From a virus: DNA of 29,164 bases. Positions 8,716 through 16,403 of the stretch are shown piece after piece. The position numbers and the translations under genes were made by a program. The notes under the pieces were generated by a model, which was given only the letters and a program-made list of their open reading frames with translations, was not told the DNA's origin and ran no database searches. Within the stretch, counting starts at the first letter, position 1. Each line of letters opens with the position of its first letter. Location: the IMG/VR virus record IMGVR_UViG_3300048017_000077, positions 1 to 29,164 of that record; one strand, written 5' to 3'.

Positions 8716-8924
8716 TAAAAGTACCCCATGATTGCACCAGCGGGTGGGACCACGATACCCAACAGGCGTATCACTACCTCTGTAGCAGAAGCTACATCCA
8801 TACTACGCAAGAGCGTGATAATGTTCCAGACATACCCATAGATCATCACACCCCACAGGCCAACCACAGCAGCCAACATCAAGAGGCCACCAATAAGTGA
8901 ACCTTCATCTTTCTTATTTACCAT
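8715..8924 (-). CDS. small membrane protein, two TM segments
   Basis: A 69-residue protein starting at ATG 8922-8924, where GAGGGAAGA is a good ribosome binding site; an in-frame ATG eight codons earlier has none. Two hydrophobic helices are visible: LIGGLLMLAAVVGLWGVMI and a C-terminal one containing VVIRLLGIVVPPAGAI. It overlaps the DUF1127 gene by 11 nt and the reductase start by 1 nt. Holin-like topology is possible, but its place before the reductase and far from the endolysin argues against assigning that role. Confidence 0.75.
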   Translation of the reverse strand: MVNKKDEGSLIGGLLMLAAVVGLWGVMIYGYVWNIITLLRSMDVASATEVVIRLLGIVVPPAGAIMGYF

Positions 8925-9114
8925 TCTTCCCTCGTCTTTCCAAATCATGTTCTAACCAGATCAGTGTATCAATGTCACAGCGATTGATGCCAATGTCTCT
9001 CAGTGTCTTGTCGTCCATAGCATTAAGCTCCTTGATGATCCTGCGGTGTTCTCGCCAAGTATTAACGTAGCGTAGCCACCTGATCACCCAACTCTCTAGT
9101 AATCGTTTCTTCAT
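8914..9114 (-). CDS. DUF1127 (YjiS-like) small protein
   Basis: A 66-residue Arg-rich protein starting MKKRLLESW at ATG 9112-9114, preceded by GAAGGG; a longer frame to 9219 exists but lacks a site. The C-terminal half carries the DUF1127 pattern: a helix (REHRRIIKELNAM) followed by DDKTLRDIGINRCDID. DUF1127 proteins abound in Alphaproteobacteria, where at least one in Rhodobacter is reported as an RNA-binding regulator. Phage copies are uncommon. It may mimic or redirect host small-protein regulation; that role is inferred. Confidence 0.85.
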   Translation of the reverse strand: MKKRLLESWVIRWLRYVNTWREHRRIIKELNAMDDKTLRDIGINRCDIDTLIWLEHDLERRGKNGK

Positions 9115-9125
9115 TCTGACCCTTC

Positions 9126-9290
9126 TCAGTCGGTGATAATTGCAACACGATGTGCCTGTACTAAGAGCCTGTTTATACTTAACTCCGCTACGGTAGCTGT
9201 AGGGTTCTGTATACTCCACTCGACTAATACCACAGGCACACTCTTGTCCTTGATGCTCTCCAGTTTACGGATAAGCTCTGCGACTGTCAT
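9126..9290 (-). CDS. small phage protein, 54 aa (MTVAELI-type)
   Basis: A 54-residue frame whose ATG overlaps the stop of the MazG-like gene as ATGA (9287-9290) and which ends 12 nt before the DUF1127 start. It opens MTVAELIRKLESIKDKSVPV, an opening seen in many small phage proteins of unknown role, followed by a beta-like centre (VVLVEWSIQNP) and a hydrophobic tail. Predicted as a small alpha/beta protein. Function unknown. Confidence 0.75.
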   Translation of the reverse strand: MTVAELIRKLESIKDKSVPVVLVEWSIQNPTATVAELSINRLLVQAHRVAIITD

Positions 9291-9787
9291 GCTGTTTTCT
9301 CTTTACGAATATTACTACCTTCCAGCAAGTCTGTCAAGTAAGGTTTCTTATAGTTTGGACCCTTCATAACCTTGCCATCCTCACGGAAGATAGGTTTACC
9401 ATCGTCACCCAGCTTAGACATATTGCTGGCATGTACACGGCGGAAGGCTTCAAGGATAGTCTCTTCGCCAAAGATGTCCAGTGCTTGTTGAACTGCAGCA
9501 GAAGTTTTATCAGAGAGTTTTGTCCATTCGTCTAGCTCCTCCTCATGCAGAGTACCCTCAGTAAGACCACCACCAAGAACTGCGAGGAAACCTGTCTTGA
9601 CGTAGATAACATCTGCAATCTCTTTGAGCATTTCCTCACGATCACCACTGACCAGTGCAAGTTGATACTCTTGAACCTCCTCCTTGATTAGTTTAACCCA
9701 TAGTCGGAGGTCCAAGGATGCCTTGAACACACGGATAAACTCCGTGACCAATTTCAAGTCTTCGTCCATCTGTACTTCTTGTTCCAT
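9287..9787 (-). CDS. MazG-like NTP pyrophosphohydrolase
   Basis: A 166-residue all-alpha pyrophosphohydrolase of the MazG/HisE superfamily. It carries the metal-binding pattern EExxE (KEEVQEY, residues about 35-41) and ExxD (EIADVIYV, about 56-63). A C-terminal segment, ASNMSKLGDDGKPIFREDGK followed by PNYKKP, is typical of the phosphoribosyl-ATP pyrophosphatase-like branch. Likely substrates are non-canonical nucleotides or (p)ppGpp-like alarmones, as proposed for cyanophage MazG. The start is ATG 9785-9787 with GGAAGAG before it; a GTG one codon earlier is less likely. It is coupled to its neighbours by near-contact and ATGA. Confidence 0.88.
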   Translation of the reverse strand: MEQEVQMDEDLKLVTEFIRVFKASLDLRLWVKLIKEEVQEYQLALVSGDREEMLKEIADVIYVKTGFLAVLGGGLTEGTLHEEELDEWTKLSDKTSAAVQQALDIFGEETILEAFRRVHASNMSKLGDDGKPIFREDGKVMKGPNYKKPYLTDLLEGSNIRKEKTA

Positions 9788-9942
9788 CACTCTTCCAATA
9801 CTTCTAGTGTGTGCAGCTTAAGATCGTCGAGGTCTAGGATAGCTGACTCCACAAGGCTATAGACGTTTTCCATTTCGTCATCTGTTCCTGCAAAGTCAGA
9901 GTCTTTATCAACCTCGACAACCAGTGTGATCTCATACTTCAT
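9787..9942 (-). CDS. small acidic protein, 51 aa
   Basis: A 51-residue frame linking the metallophosphoesterase and MazG-like genes. Its ATG overlaps the upstream stop as ATGA (9939-9942) and its TGA touches the MazG start. It begins with a beta strand (MKYEITLVVEVDK) and continues as a very acidic helical region (SAILDLDDLKLHTLEVLEE). No family recognised; it could be a DNA mimic or a small regulator, but nothing proves this. Confidence 0.7.
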   Translation of the reverse strand: MKYEITLVVEVDKDSDFAGTDDEMENVYSLVESAILDLDDLKLHTLEVLEE

Positions 9943-10715
9943 TTCAGGTAGGCTTTCATAATCTGCTCAAGTGACACAAACTCTGGCTCATACATACCAT
10001 TAGCCAACTCTCGCTTGATTACCACGCCGTGCCACCAACCCTTGTTAGCCTGACCAGCCCAGTCTTCCTCTGCTCCCTTGAAGCAACCAACAACAAGGCC
10101 AATGTTACCTTGTGGTAGTGCAGAATCCTTGAAGTGTAGGTCACGCTTGTGGGAATGTCCACAGGTAGCGGAGCAGCTTAGGTTCTGGATCACCGTGTGG
10201 GCATGGTGGATACCACCAGTTGCAGTTGGTGAGTTACCAGAGGTGAAGTAGTGTGCATAGGCCACACCATCATACATAGCGACTGCTGGTCCAGAGTTTT
10301 CATATTCGTGATAGTCGTCGAACCAGTAGTTAGTGTCAAGGTGACTGAAAGAGATACCGAACTTTTCCCCTTCACTGCGTGGATTCTTGGCTAGGTAGGA
10401 CTTGATACGATGTTCGTGGTTTCCCTCGAAGCCTACCCAGTAGGGACGTTTCTTGTGATTACGCTTAAAGGGTTCCCGAAGATACTCTTGTGCTTGATTG
10501 TAGGAAACAATATCCTTCTCGTAGTTCTGGGAAGATATTGCCTTAGGGGACTTGTCATCATAGGTGTTAAGGGAACGCATGTCTGCACCATCACCTAGAT
10601 CAAACACCATGTCTGGCTTCAAGTCATACAGGAACTGACCCAGTGCTTTGAAGCGAATGTTGCTAGTGTCTGGATCAGAGTGGGCGCAGGAATAGACTAC
10701 TACTGTCTTAGTCAT
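9939..10715 (-). CDS. calcineurin-like metallophosphoesterase
   Basis: A 258-residue phosphoesterase with the metal-ligand series of the calcineurin superfamily. It has SCAHSD at 9-14 (a variant of the usual DxH), DLGDGADM at 39-46, GNHEHR at 98-103, H155 and GHSH at 186-189. Phage members act on nucleic acids or nucleotides; the closest pattern I recall is phage proteins annotated as phosphatases or DNA-repair exonucleases of the Mre11 type. No extra nuclease domain is present. The ATG overlaps the upstream gene by 8 nt. Substrate unknown. Confidence 0.88.
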   Translation of the reverse strand: MTKTVVVYSCAHSDPDTSNIRFKALGQFLYDLKPDMVFDLGDGADMRSLNTYDDKSPKAISSQNYEKDIVSYNQAQEYLREPFKRNHKKRPYWVGFEGNHEHRIKSYLAKNPRSEGEKFGISFSHLDTNYWFDDYHEYENSGPAVAMYDGVAYAHYFTSGNSPTATGGIHHAHTVIQNLSCSATCGHSHKRDLHFKDSALPQGNIGLVVGCFKGAEEDWAGQANKGWWHGVVIKRELANGMYEPEFVSLEQIMKAYLK

Positions 10716-11001
10716 ATGCTCTGTAATCCTTTAGATTAAGTGGGAGTGGTTCAATGGACTTACGGAAGTGATCAACGATAGGCTTGGCATTTTCATAGTC
10801 ATCGAACCATGCTTCAATGTCAAATACTTCGCCACCCATTGCAATCTTTAGGTCCAGACGTACCGCAGTCTCAGCTACATCTAGGTCACCTAACTCTTCA
10901 TCGCTGAGGTCACTTGCAAAGATTGGACCCTTGATGACGCTCCAGATTTCTGTCTTGTATTTGTCTTCGCGTTTGAACAAGTTTCGTATCCAGTTAAACA
11001 T
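10708..11001 (-). CDS. hypothetical protein, 97 aa
   Basis: A 97-residue acidic protein with a short hydrophobic/basic N-terminus (MFNWIRNLFKREDK) that might touch the membrane. An Asp/Glu-rich middle (SDLSDEELGDLDVAE) follows. It overlaps the endonuclease stop and the phosphoesterase start by 8 nt each. AGAGG lies 8 nt before the ATG. No family recognised. Confidence 0.75.
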   Translation of the reverse strand: MFNWIRNLFKREDKYKTEIWSVIKGPIFASDLSDEELGDLDVAETAVRLDLKIAMGGEVFDIEAWFDDYENAKPIVDHFRKSIEPLPLNLKDYRAYD

Positions 11002-11341
11002 CTTTCCAACCTCTCAAGAGTTCCATATAGTGGTCTAGGCTCACCATTACAATCCACTCAGAACGATCTGCCCTAAAGAATAATACTGGTTCACCCTTAC
11101 CATGACGTTTAGCCTGTTCAATCCAACCATACTGCATCTTCATCCCCGACTTACGCCGCTTGACTTCGATACTGATTGGCATCTTTTTGCGGGCAGCGGG
11201 AGAAAGCTGAATGTCCTCTCCCCCGTCACCCATTGTTGTTGACTTGATGTCATCAGGCTCAAGCTCAGGGAATACTTCAAGCAGCTTATCCCTGATCTCA
11301 TTTTGCCCTAGTCGACCCTTCTGCTTTGCTGCCCGTGTCAT
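10994..11341 (-). CDS. PD-(D/E)XK endonuclease, resolvase-like
   Basis: A 115-residue nuclease with the PD-(D/E)XK core: GDGGEDIQLSPAAR (Asp43) followed by SIEVKRR (Glu59, Lys61). The basic N-terminus KGRLGQNEIRDKLLEVFPEL is characteristic of a phage family placed among replication genes. It probably plays the part of T7 endonuclease I (gp3), cutting branched DNA or host DNA. It is coupled by ATGA to the preceding 86-aa gene and overlaps the next by 8 nt. Specificity (junction or linear DNA) is not readable from sequence. Confidence 0.85.
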   Translation of the reverse strand: MTRAAKQKGRLGQNEIRDKLLEVFPELEPDDIKSTTMGDGGEDIQLSPAARKKMPISIEVKRRKSGMKMQYGWIEQAKRHGKGEPVLFFRADRSEWIVMVSLDHYMELLRGWKDV

Positions 11342-11598
11342 TGGTCAAACCACTCAAAGAGTTTAACATTCTCTGGTGTGGTTAAGATAACCCTAGACCA
11401 AAACTGTGGGTGATCTACTCTCTTGGGCTTATTGGCAGTGACTTTGTAGCGATAGATGTCATCAGAATAACCTCCACACCAGCAGCTAAGGGTATTACCG
11501 TCCGCTGTCTTACCTTCAAAGAGGAACTCGTACTTGTAGTAACTCTTAAAAGTGACGTAGGTATCACCATAAACTTTAGCAAACCCTTCTTCGTTCAT
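11338..11598 (-). CDS. hypothetical protein, 86 aa
   Basis: An 86-residue protein rich in aromatic residues (YVTFKSYYKYEFLFEG), probably mostly beta, with a Cys-Trp-Cys at NTLSCWCGGY. ATG overlaps the exonuclease stop (ATGA at 11595-11598) and the TGA overlaps the endonuclease ATG. It sits between two PD-(D/E)XK nucleases, so a recombination accessory or inhibitor role is possible. No family recognised. Confidence 0.75.
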   Translation of the reverse strand: MNEEGFAKVYGDTYVTFKSYYKYEFLFEGKTADGNTLSCWCGGYSDDIYRYKVTANKPKRVDHPQFWSRVILTTPENVKLFEWFDQ

Positions 11599-12449
11599 TC
11601 AATCCACTCCGTTACGCGAGGTTCATTGACGACATCAACAAGGAACACTGGCCCTGTGCTGTATAGAAAAGTTCTTGCCTCAGGCCAACAAACCTTACGA
11701 AAGTCACAGTATCCACAAGTCGTAGATAGCTGAGTGTTCTCAGACGTTTTAGACTGGGGTACTGGGGGTATCCTGTCCTCAGGGATAGGACCAGCAACAA
11801 CACTTTGGACACGCTTGATCTCCTGTTCTTTACCTGCAATCTCCTCGGTAAAGTCATACTTATCTAGGCACAGCTTGAAGCGATCCTTCTGTACTACAAG
11901 GAACGCACCCTCAGTCTTGTTAACAACCAGTGGGTCGTCTTTCCCTGCGTAAACATATGAGCTAAGCTGGCTGATATATCCGAAGGGGTCATCCTCACGA
12001 AGGTTATGGTTCCTGAACTTCTCGTAACCATACTTAGAGGCAGACTTAACATCGACCGTGACACCATCAATAACAGCATCACGTTGTCCGCTTACACCAA
12101 AGACATTCACCCTGTCCTGCATACCCGTTACCCTATGCCCTGCGGCTACAGCGAGCGAGAGGATCAAGGCTTCGAGCAGATCACCATAGAAGAAAGTCCC
12201 TAAGGTTTCTGCCCGCAGTGGTTCAGAGTCTTGGCTTTGGTTGATCTTATACCAGAGCTTTCGGTCGCAGGGTGATCCAATGCCAGAGAGGCTTAGGTAG
12301 TCCCGTGGTATTTGCTTCTGGGAGAACCTAGCCTCTGCAACACTGGCAATAGAGGAGGAAAGGAACTGTGTACACGCAGCATCCCATCCCCCGTTACCCT
12401 CGACAACCCTGTAGATATCGTCTACGAGTGTGTCCAGCGTTTTACTCAA
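11595..12449 (-). CDS. Cas4/RecB-like Fe-S exonuclease
   Basis: A 284-residue PD-(D/E)XK exonuclease of the Cas4/AddB type. Nuclease residues are Glu93 (DLLEAL), Asp124 (GQRDAVIDG) and Asp133-x-Lys135 (VDVKSA). One cysteine near the start (C61, SPCDRKLWY) and three at the end (C245, C248, C254; CGYCDFRKVC) form the 4Fe-4S cluster set. It lies between SSB and the endonuclease, where T7 carries exonuclease gp6, and probably resects DNA ends or degrades host DNA. The start codon is TTG at 12447-12449, overlapping the SSB stop as TTGA. No in-frame Met follows before the core, so low translation is likely. Confidence 0.9.
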   Translation of the reverse strand: MSKTLDTLVDDIYRVVEGNGGWDAACTQFLSSSIASVAEARFSQKQIPRDYLSLSGIGSPCDRKLWYKINQSQDSEPLRAETLGTFFYGDLLEALILSLAVAAGHRVTGMQDRVNVFGVSGQRDAVIDGVTVDVKSASKYGYEKFRNHNLREDDPFGYISQLSSYVYAGKDDPLVVNKTEGAFLVVQKDRFKLCLDKYDFTEEIAGKEQEIKRVQSVVAGPIPEDRIPPVPQSKTSENTQLSTTCGYCDFRKVCWPEARTFLYSTGPVFLVDVVNEPRVTEWIE

Positions 12450-12988
12450 AACGGAATCTCGTCGTCATCAATAGTCATAGGCTTAGACGCTGGCTTGGCT
12501 GCTGATTTAGGTGCAGCCTTGGGTGGTGGTGCATCATCCTCGTCATCGTCATCCTCAGGCACATACTCTACGTGGTTAGTGACCTTGACCTTCTCCAGTC
12601 GAGTACCCACAATGTTCTTGCGCTTCGTGTCGTAGACGTTGAGGATAACCTCTACAGTAGAACCGTTACCAATAGAACCATCTTCGTCATAGTCCCATGC
12701 AGTACCATCTGCCTTGACAACCTTTGGCGCACCACCAGCATATGTCTCTTCCCACTTACGTTTGAAGCGTACCCGTGTCAGACCCTCGTTGTCTGGGCTT
12801 TCTTTACCCTTGAGCAGGGACTTGCTCTGGTTCAACTTAGCCATGCTCTCTGCGTCCAAGTCAACGTCGATAGTACATTGCCCACCAGAGTCTGCAAGTG
12901 CGTTCTCGAACCCTGTCAGGTCACGATTATCTTCAAAGACTTTAGCCCAGTAGCCAAGGCCAGTCAACTTTACTTTACGTGTTCCCAT
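12446..12988 (-). CDS. single-stranded DNA-binding protein, T7 gp2.5-like role
   Basis: A 180-residue protein with a beta-rich N-terminal domain (residues about 1-140). A disordered Pro/Ala/Lys linker follows a stretch of consecutive acidic residues (PEDDDDEDDA), and the protein ends in the SSB-type tip DDDEIPF. That tip is the classic docking tail for replication partners. The family is the phage SSB type next to polymerase and exonuclease genes. An excellent ribosome binding site (AAAGGAGCTACAC) precedes ATG 12986-12988, fitting a protein needed in large amounts. The contrast with the weak TTG start of the next gene suggests dosage control. Confidence 0.85.
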   Translation of the reverse strand: MGTRKVKLTGLGYWAKVFEDNRDLTGFENALADSGGQCTIDVDLDAESMAKLNQSKSLLKGKESPDNEGLTRVRFKRKWEETYAGGAPKVVKADGTAWDYDEDGSIGNGSTVEVILNVYDTKRKNIVGTRLEKVKVTNHVEYVPEDDDDEDDAPPPKAAPKSAAKPASKPMTIDDDEIPF

Positions 12989-13024
12989 GTGTAGCTCCTT
13001 TGTGATGTGTAATTATAGCAGGTA

Positions 13025-13177
13025 TCAGTCAGATTGTGCAAGAGGTTTCTCACCTGCCACACGATATTTTCTCTGCTTCGAGTTGTCCCGAACCAACTCC
13101 TTACCCCCTGCTGCCATACGCATAGGGATACTGTTTGGCTTGGTCATCTTCTTCAAGCCCACGACTTTCTTTTCCAT
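13025..13177 (-). CDS. small basic protein, 50 aa
   Basis: A 50-residue Lys/Arg-rich protein starting MEKKVVGLKKM at ATG 13175-13177, preceded by AGGAGCAAGATC. A longer frame to 13273 runs through the neighbouring gene and has no site. The charge suggests nucleic-acid binding. It lies between a 73-aa gene (10-nt gap) and SSB. No family recognised. Confidence 0.65.
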   Translation of the reverse strand: MEKKVVGLKKMTKPNSIPMRMAAGGKELVRDNSKQRKYRVAGEKPLAQSD

Positions 13178-13187
13178 GATCTTGCTC

Positions 13188-13409
13188 CTAGTAGTTGTTG
13201 ATGATATTCTCTGCCAGAGATTTTGGGTTCCAAGAGGGGCTGTAGTCTGTAGAGAACAGGGCTTCCCCAACATTAAAACGAACCACTATTCTGTCTGGTG
13301 GCCCATACAGATAACTCGTATAGACTTCTTGGTCTAGAGCTTTTGATACCAGATCACTAACTTGGTCTAGGTATTCAGAGACTTCTATGTGTAACTGTTC
13401 AGAAACCAT
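13188..13409 (-). CDS. hypothetical protein, 73 aa
   Basis: A 73-residue protein starting at ATG 13407-13409 (MVSEQLHIEVSEYLDQ). Its ribosome binding site GAGGGAAAG overlaps the TGA of DNA polymerase, so it probably depends on polymerase translation. An amphipathic helix is followed by a strand-rich half (YLYGPPDRIVVRFNVGEA). No family recognised. A 17-codon N-terminal extension inside the polymerase frame is possible but lacks a site. Confidence 0.7.
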   Translation of the reverse strand: MVSEQLHIEVSEYLDQVSDLVSKALDQEVYTSYLYGPPDRIVVRFNVGEALFSTDYSPSWNPKSLAENIINNY

Positions 13410-13419
13410 GATCTTTCCC

Positions 13420-15297
13420 TCAATGAATGTCAGCGTATCGTACACCAAACTGTACATCAATGTCCAGCTTAATGTTTAGCTTGAGCTTCTCGTTCACCTT
13501 CTCAATGGCCCAACGGAGAACTGACTCATGTTCTTTCTCCTCACCCACTGGGATGCGATTGATAGACTCATCGTGAAACTGACCTACAATGTTTGGTCGT
13601 TTGGTCAGGTAGTGTGCCACCCACTGGTCGAAGCAGTATGCACCAGTGGACTGGTTTAGTGTGGAGAAGATGTCCTTCTCATAGCGAAGTGAATACCAGA
13701 AGCCATTGACAGGGTTACGCACCCACATCTGCTTGTTAAGGGTCTTCACTTGTTGTTCCTTAGCGAACTGTCTGACAGCCCAGTTGCGTTCCCAGTATGC
13801 CTCAAGCAGGACACCAGCCTCTGACACCAGCATACCCGTGGTCCTAGCCAACTTGCTCTTACCTACGCCATACACTGCGCTGTAGTTCACAGGCTTGAAC
13901 TTCTTGCGAACCTTCTTGATAGCCTTGTAACGTACCACATCATTCACAGTATCCTCGTCAGCCCGTGTGTAGAACTCGTAGTCTTCACGAGTGATGTAAC
14001 CTGCACGTACAGCTAGGTCGAGGTGTTCATCGAAACCTTTGACTGACATTTCTGCTACATATTCAGGGTCATACGGGAAGATGAAGTGACGCTTGGTGGT
14101 AGCCTCAAGGGATACCATGTCAGCACCACACAGGACTGTACCCTCGTCAGCAATAAGCGCACCACGGATTTCCTTACCCCAAGGTTTATCAACTCCGGGA
14201 AGATTGACCAGTGGCTTCTTATGCTTGAAGCGTAGTGTGTTGGTCAGGCCAGCAACTTCTGCACTGACATACCCATCAACCTCTGACTCAAGCATACCCT
14301 CGAAGATAGACTTGCGGTGCTGCAAGACGGTAAGCCCATCAAGGACACCAACCTCTGGGTGATCCTCAATGAGTAGCTTCACAGAAGGTGCAAGCTCACC
14401 ATCCTTGCGTACCTGTGGGACTAGCCTCTCGCTGCCATCATCATTGGTCTTGTAGTCAAAGGTGCATGGCTCCCACCCGAAGGAGAACAGCCAGTCCTTG
14501 ACCTGATCAGATGAGTTAGGGTTAGCCTTCTCCTTGCTCTTGACTACAGTGATATCATCTTCATGGAACAACGGTAGGTCATTATCTTCAAGCATCTTGA
14601 ACCAGTCCAGTGCAGCCTTGCTGTGTGACCCATCCTTAACGGTCATCTTCTCAGGCTTGGACTTGGTGACATACTTGACCACATCAGGCATGACACTACG
14701 CAGTTCCTCGACCTTCTCTACCTGCAACTTCTCTAGGGTAGTCAGAGATTCCGTCACAAGTTTCTTGTCGATGCGCCATCCAGCAGCACTAGCCTTGTGA
14801 GCCACACGCATCTTGAATGTGAGGTACTGGAAGAACTTCTCCATGCTGTCTGTGTCCTTGCCGTACAACATCTTGTACCGCTTGAGCAGGTTCTGCCAGA
14901 GCATCCAGTTGATCTTCACATCCTCTTCACAACGATGCTTGTACTCCTCATAGGTTAGGCCAACCCAGTCCGTGACCACAGGCTTAGGGATACCAAAGTC
15001 TACTCCAAAGGACTCAAGCCCGTGGATCAATCGGTCAGTGTTGATTACCCAAGACATGGGCAGTGTGTCATAGAGCTTAGCTTTGATGGTGATACCAAGG
15101 AGCTTCTCTAGAACAGGGATATCGAAGCGGCAGATATCGTGGCCCATAAGACTGTCAGCCCCACTGAGTATGTCACGCATATCACTGCAGTTATTGGTGG
15201 AGTTAATCAACTTGCCATCCGTTGTCCATGACAATACGTGGACCTTAGTAGCTTCCCGACTCAATCCGTTCGTCTCGCAATCGAATATGATCATCAT
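13420..15297 (-). CDS. family A DNA polymerase with 3'-5' exonuclease (T7-like)
   Basis: A 625-residue replicative polymerase. The exonuclease domain starts at once (IIFDCETNGL, Asp/Glu metal ligands; HDICRFD near 53-59; YKHRCEEDV as Exo III). Polymerase motif A is LCGADMVSLEATTKRH, motif B is KKFKPVNYSAVYG with a Tyr at the T7 Tyr526 position, and motif C is QFHDESI. It is about 80 residues shorter than T7 gp5. The ATG lies inside the end of the PcfJ-like gene (53-nt overlap), with TAAGGA before two adjacent ATGs, either of which could be used. It works with the primase-helicase and SSB of this window. Confidence 0.95.
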   Translation of the reverse strand: MMIIFDCETNGLSREATKVHVLSWTTDGKLINSTNNCSDMRDILSGADSLMGHDICRFDIPVLEKLLGITIKAKLYDTLPMSWVINTDRLIHGLESFGVDFGIPKPVVTDWVGLTYEEYKHRCEEDVKINWMLWQNLLKRYKMLYGKDTDSMEKFFQYLTFKMRVAHKASAAGWRIDKKLVTESLTTLEKLQVEKVEELRSVMPDVVKYVTKSKPEKMTVKDGSHSKAALDWFKMLEDNDLPLFHEDDITVVKSKEKANPNSSDQVKDWLFSFGWEPCTFDYKTNDDGSERLVPQVRKDGELAPSVKLLIEDHPEVGVLDGLTVLQHRKSIFEGMLESEVDGYVSAEVAGLTNTLRFKHKKPLVNLPGVDKPWGKEIRGALIADEGTVLCGADMVSLEATTKRHFIFPYDPEYVAEMSVKGFDEHLDLAVRAGYITREDYEFYTRADEDTVNDVVRYKAIKKVRKKFKPVNYSAVYGVGKSKLARTTGMLVSEAGVLLEAYWERNWAVRQFAKEQQVKTLNKQMWVRNPVNGFWYSLRYEKDIFSTLNQSTGAYCFDQWVAHYLTKRPNIVGQFHDESINRIPVGEEKEHESVLRWAIEKVNEKLKLNIKLDIDVQFGVRYADIH

Positions 15298-16402
15298 ACA
15301 TCCTTACAACTAGTGGAAGCATAGAGCGTAACTCAGAGGAGACTGTCTGGTTGCAGTAACCATAGCACTGATCAACACCAAGACTACTATCAGCGTAGGT
15401 GTCAATCCCAAGAGTGGCTCTCTCTTTACCCTCAATCTTGAATACATTGTAGTTTCTATTGCTTGCCTTCTGTGCATAAGAAGACACACAGTGCTTCATG
15501 GTGTTGCCCTCTGTAGCAATGTCAAGCTCTGAGGTCAGAAGTGTAAACGTATAGCCACCCTCTGTAAAGATACAATCTCCCGTAAACTTCTTGTCGGGGA
15601 ACCTAGACTTGTTGATCTCTCGTGACAGAAGCTCATGCTCTTCGTGCCAACGACGATAGGACCAGTCGTAGTTTACCTCGGACCTCTGGCGTTGAGCCAT
15701 CCGCAGTGTGTCCCTGATCACCATTTCTGTATGCTCAAAGTCTGCAACCCTAGGTGCGATCTTTGCAGCAGCTATCTTAGCAGGGTCAGACTCTGGGTTG
15801 TTACGATACACAAACTCTTCCCAAATACTTATCTTCTTTAGGATACCTGTTCTCACCGTTACAAACTCCGTATCCTTGTGGAGCAGTGGTGCAAGGTATC
15901 TCATACGGGCCTTCGATGTGTGAGACAGTTGCTTCCACAAGCCTTTGCCAAAGCGTTTACGTAGCTGCTGCGTGTCTTCCTCATAGGTTAGCATCAGTGG
16001 GATCAGGTTGATGGTATGATCCTTCACAGCCTGATCTATCAGATGCTTGTTAGCAATGGCATGGTTCACATCCACAGGAGAGAAGGTACGCCACTGCTTA
16101 CCCTGACGATTGATAGCGAAGTAAGTCTCAACAGGGAAGTTGGACTTGATGAACGTGCTGTATAACGCAGCGTTCAATCGCAGGGTGATCTTGGACCCAA
16201 AGAGGTGACAGAGCTTCCTGTTGATCAACCGTGGTGCAATATCATCAGGCACATCTGGTTCAAACTCGTGTGGTTGAGGGAAGCTCTGGTGTAGCCAGTA
16301 ATTAAATTGGAAAGCATCTCTTGGGACTTCTTCATACTTACTGAATACTTTGTCGCCCAACTTTACAAAGTCTTTGCCGCTTGTCAGTTCATATAGTGCC
16401 AT
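15245..16402 (-). CDS. PcfJ-like protein
   Basis: A 385-residue protein whose C-terminal part carries the PcfJ signature. This is GNTMKHCVSSYA (residues 299-310), then a strand pair YNVFKIEGKERATLGI and DQCYGYCNQTVS. PcfJ-like proteins are known from conjugative plasmids and some phages; their biochemical role is unclear. The N-terminal 290 residues are helical and basic, with no other motif I recognise. The gene follows the primase-helicase stop by 1 nt and overlaps the polymerase start by 53 nt, so it sits inside the replisome operon, an odd and possibly informative place. Confidence 0.8.
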   Translation of the reverse strand: MALYELTSGKDFVKLGDKVFSKYEEVPRDAFQFNYWLHQSFPQPHEFEPDVPDDIAPRLINRKLCHLFGSKITLRLNAALYSTFIKSNFPVETYFAINRQGKQWRTFSPVDVNHAIANKHLIDQAVKDHTINLIPLMLTYEEDTQQLRKRFGKGLWKQLSHTSKARMRYLAPLLHKDTEFVTVRTGILKKISIWEEFVYRNNPESDPAKIAAAKIAPRVADFEHTEMVIRDTLRMAQRQRSEVNYDWSYRRWHEEHELLSREINKSRFPDKKFTGDCIFTEGGYTFTLLTSELDIATEGNTMKHCVSSYAQKASNRNYNVFKIEGKERATLGIDTYADSSLGVDQCYGYCNQTVSSELRSMLPLVVRMYDDHIRLRDERIESGSY

Positions 16403-16403
16403 G

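Noticed and set aside
8715-8924. Holin assignment for the two-TM protein before the reductase
   Set aside because: Topology fits, but it is 17 kb from the endolysin and coupled to nucleotide metabolism, so the call is not supported.
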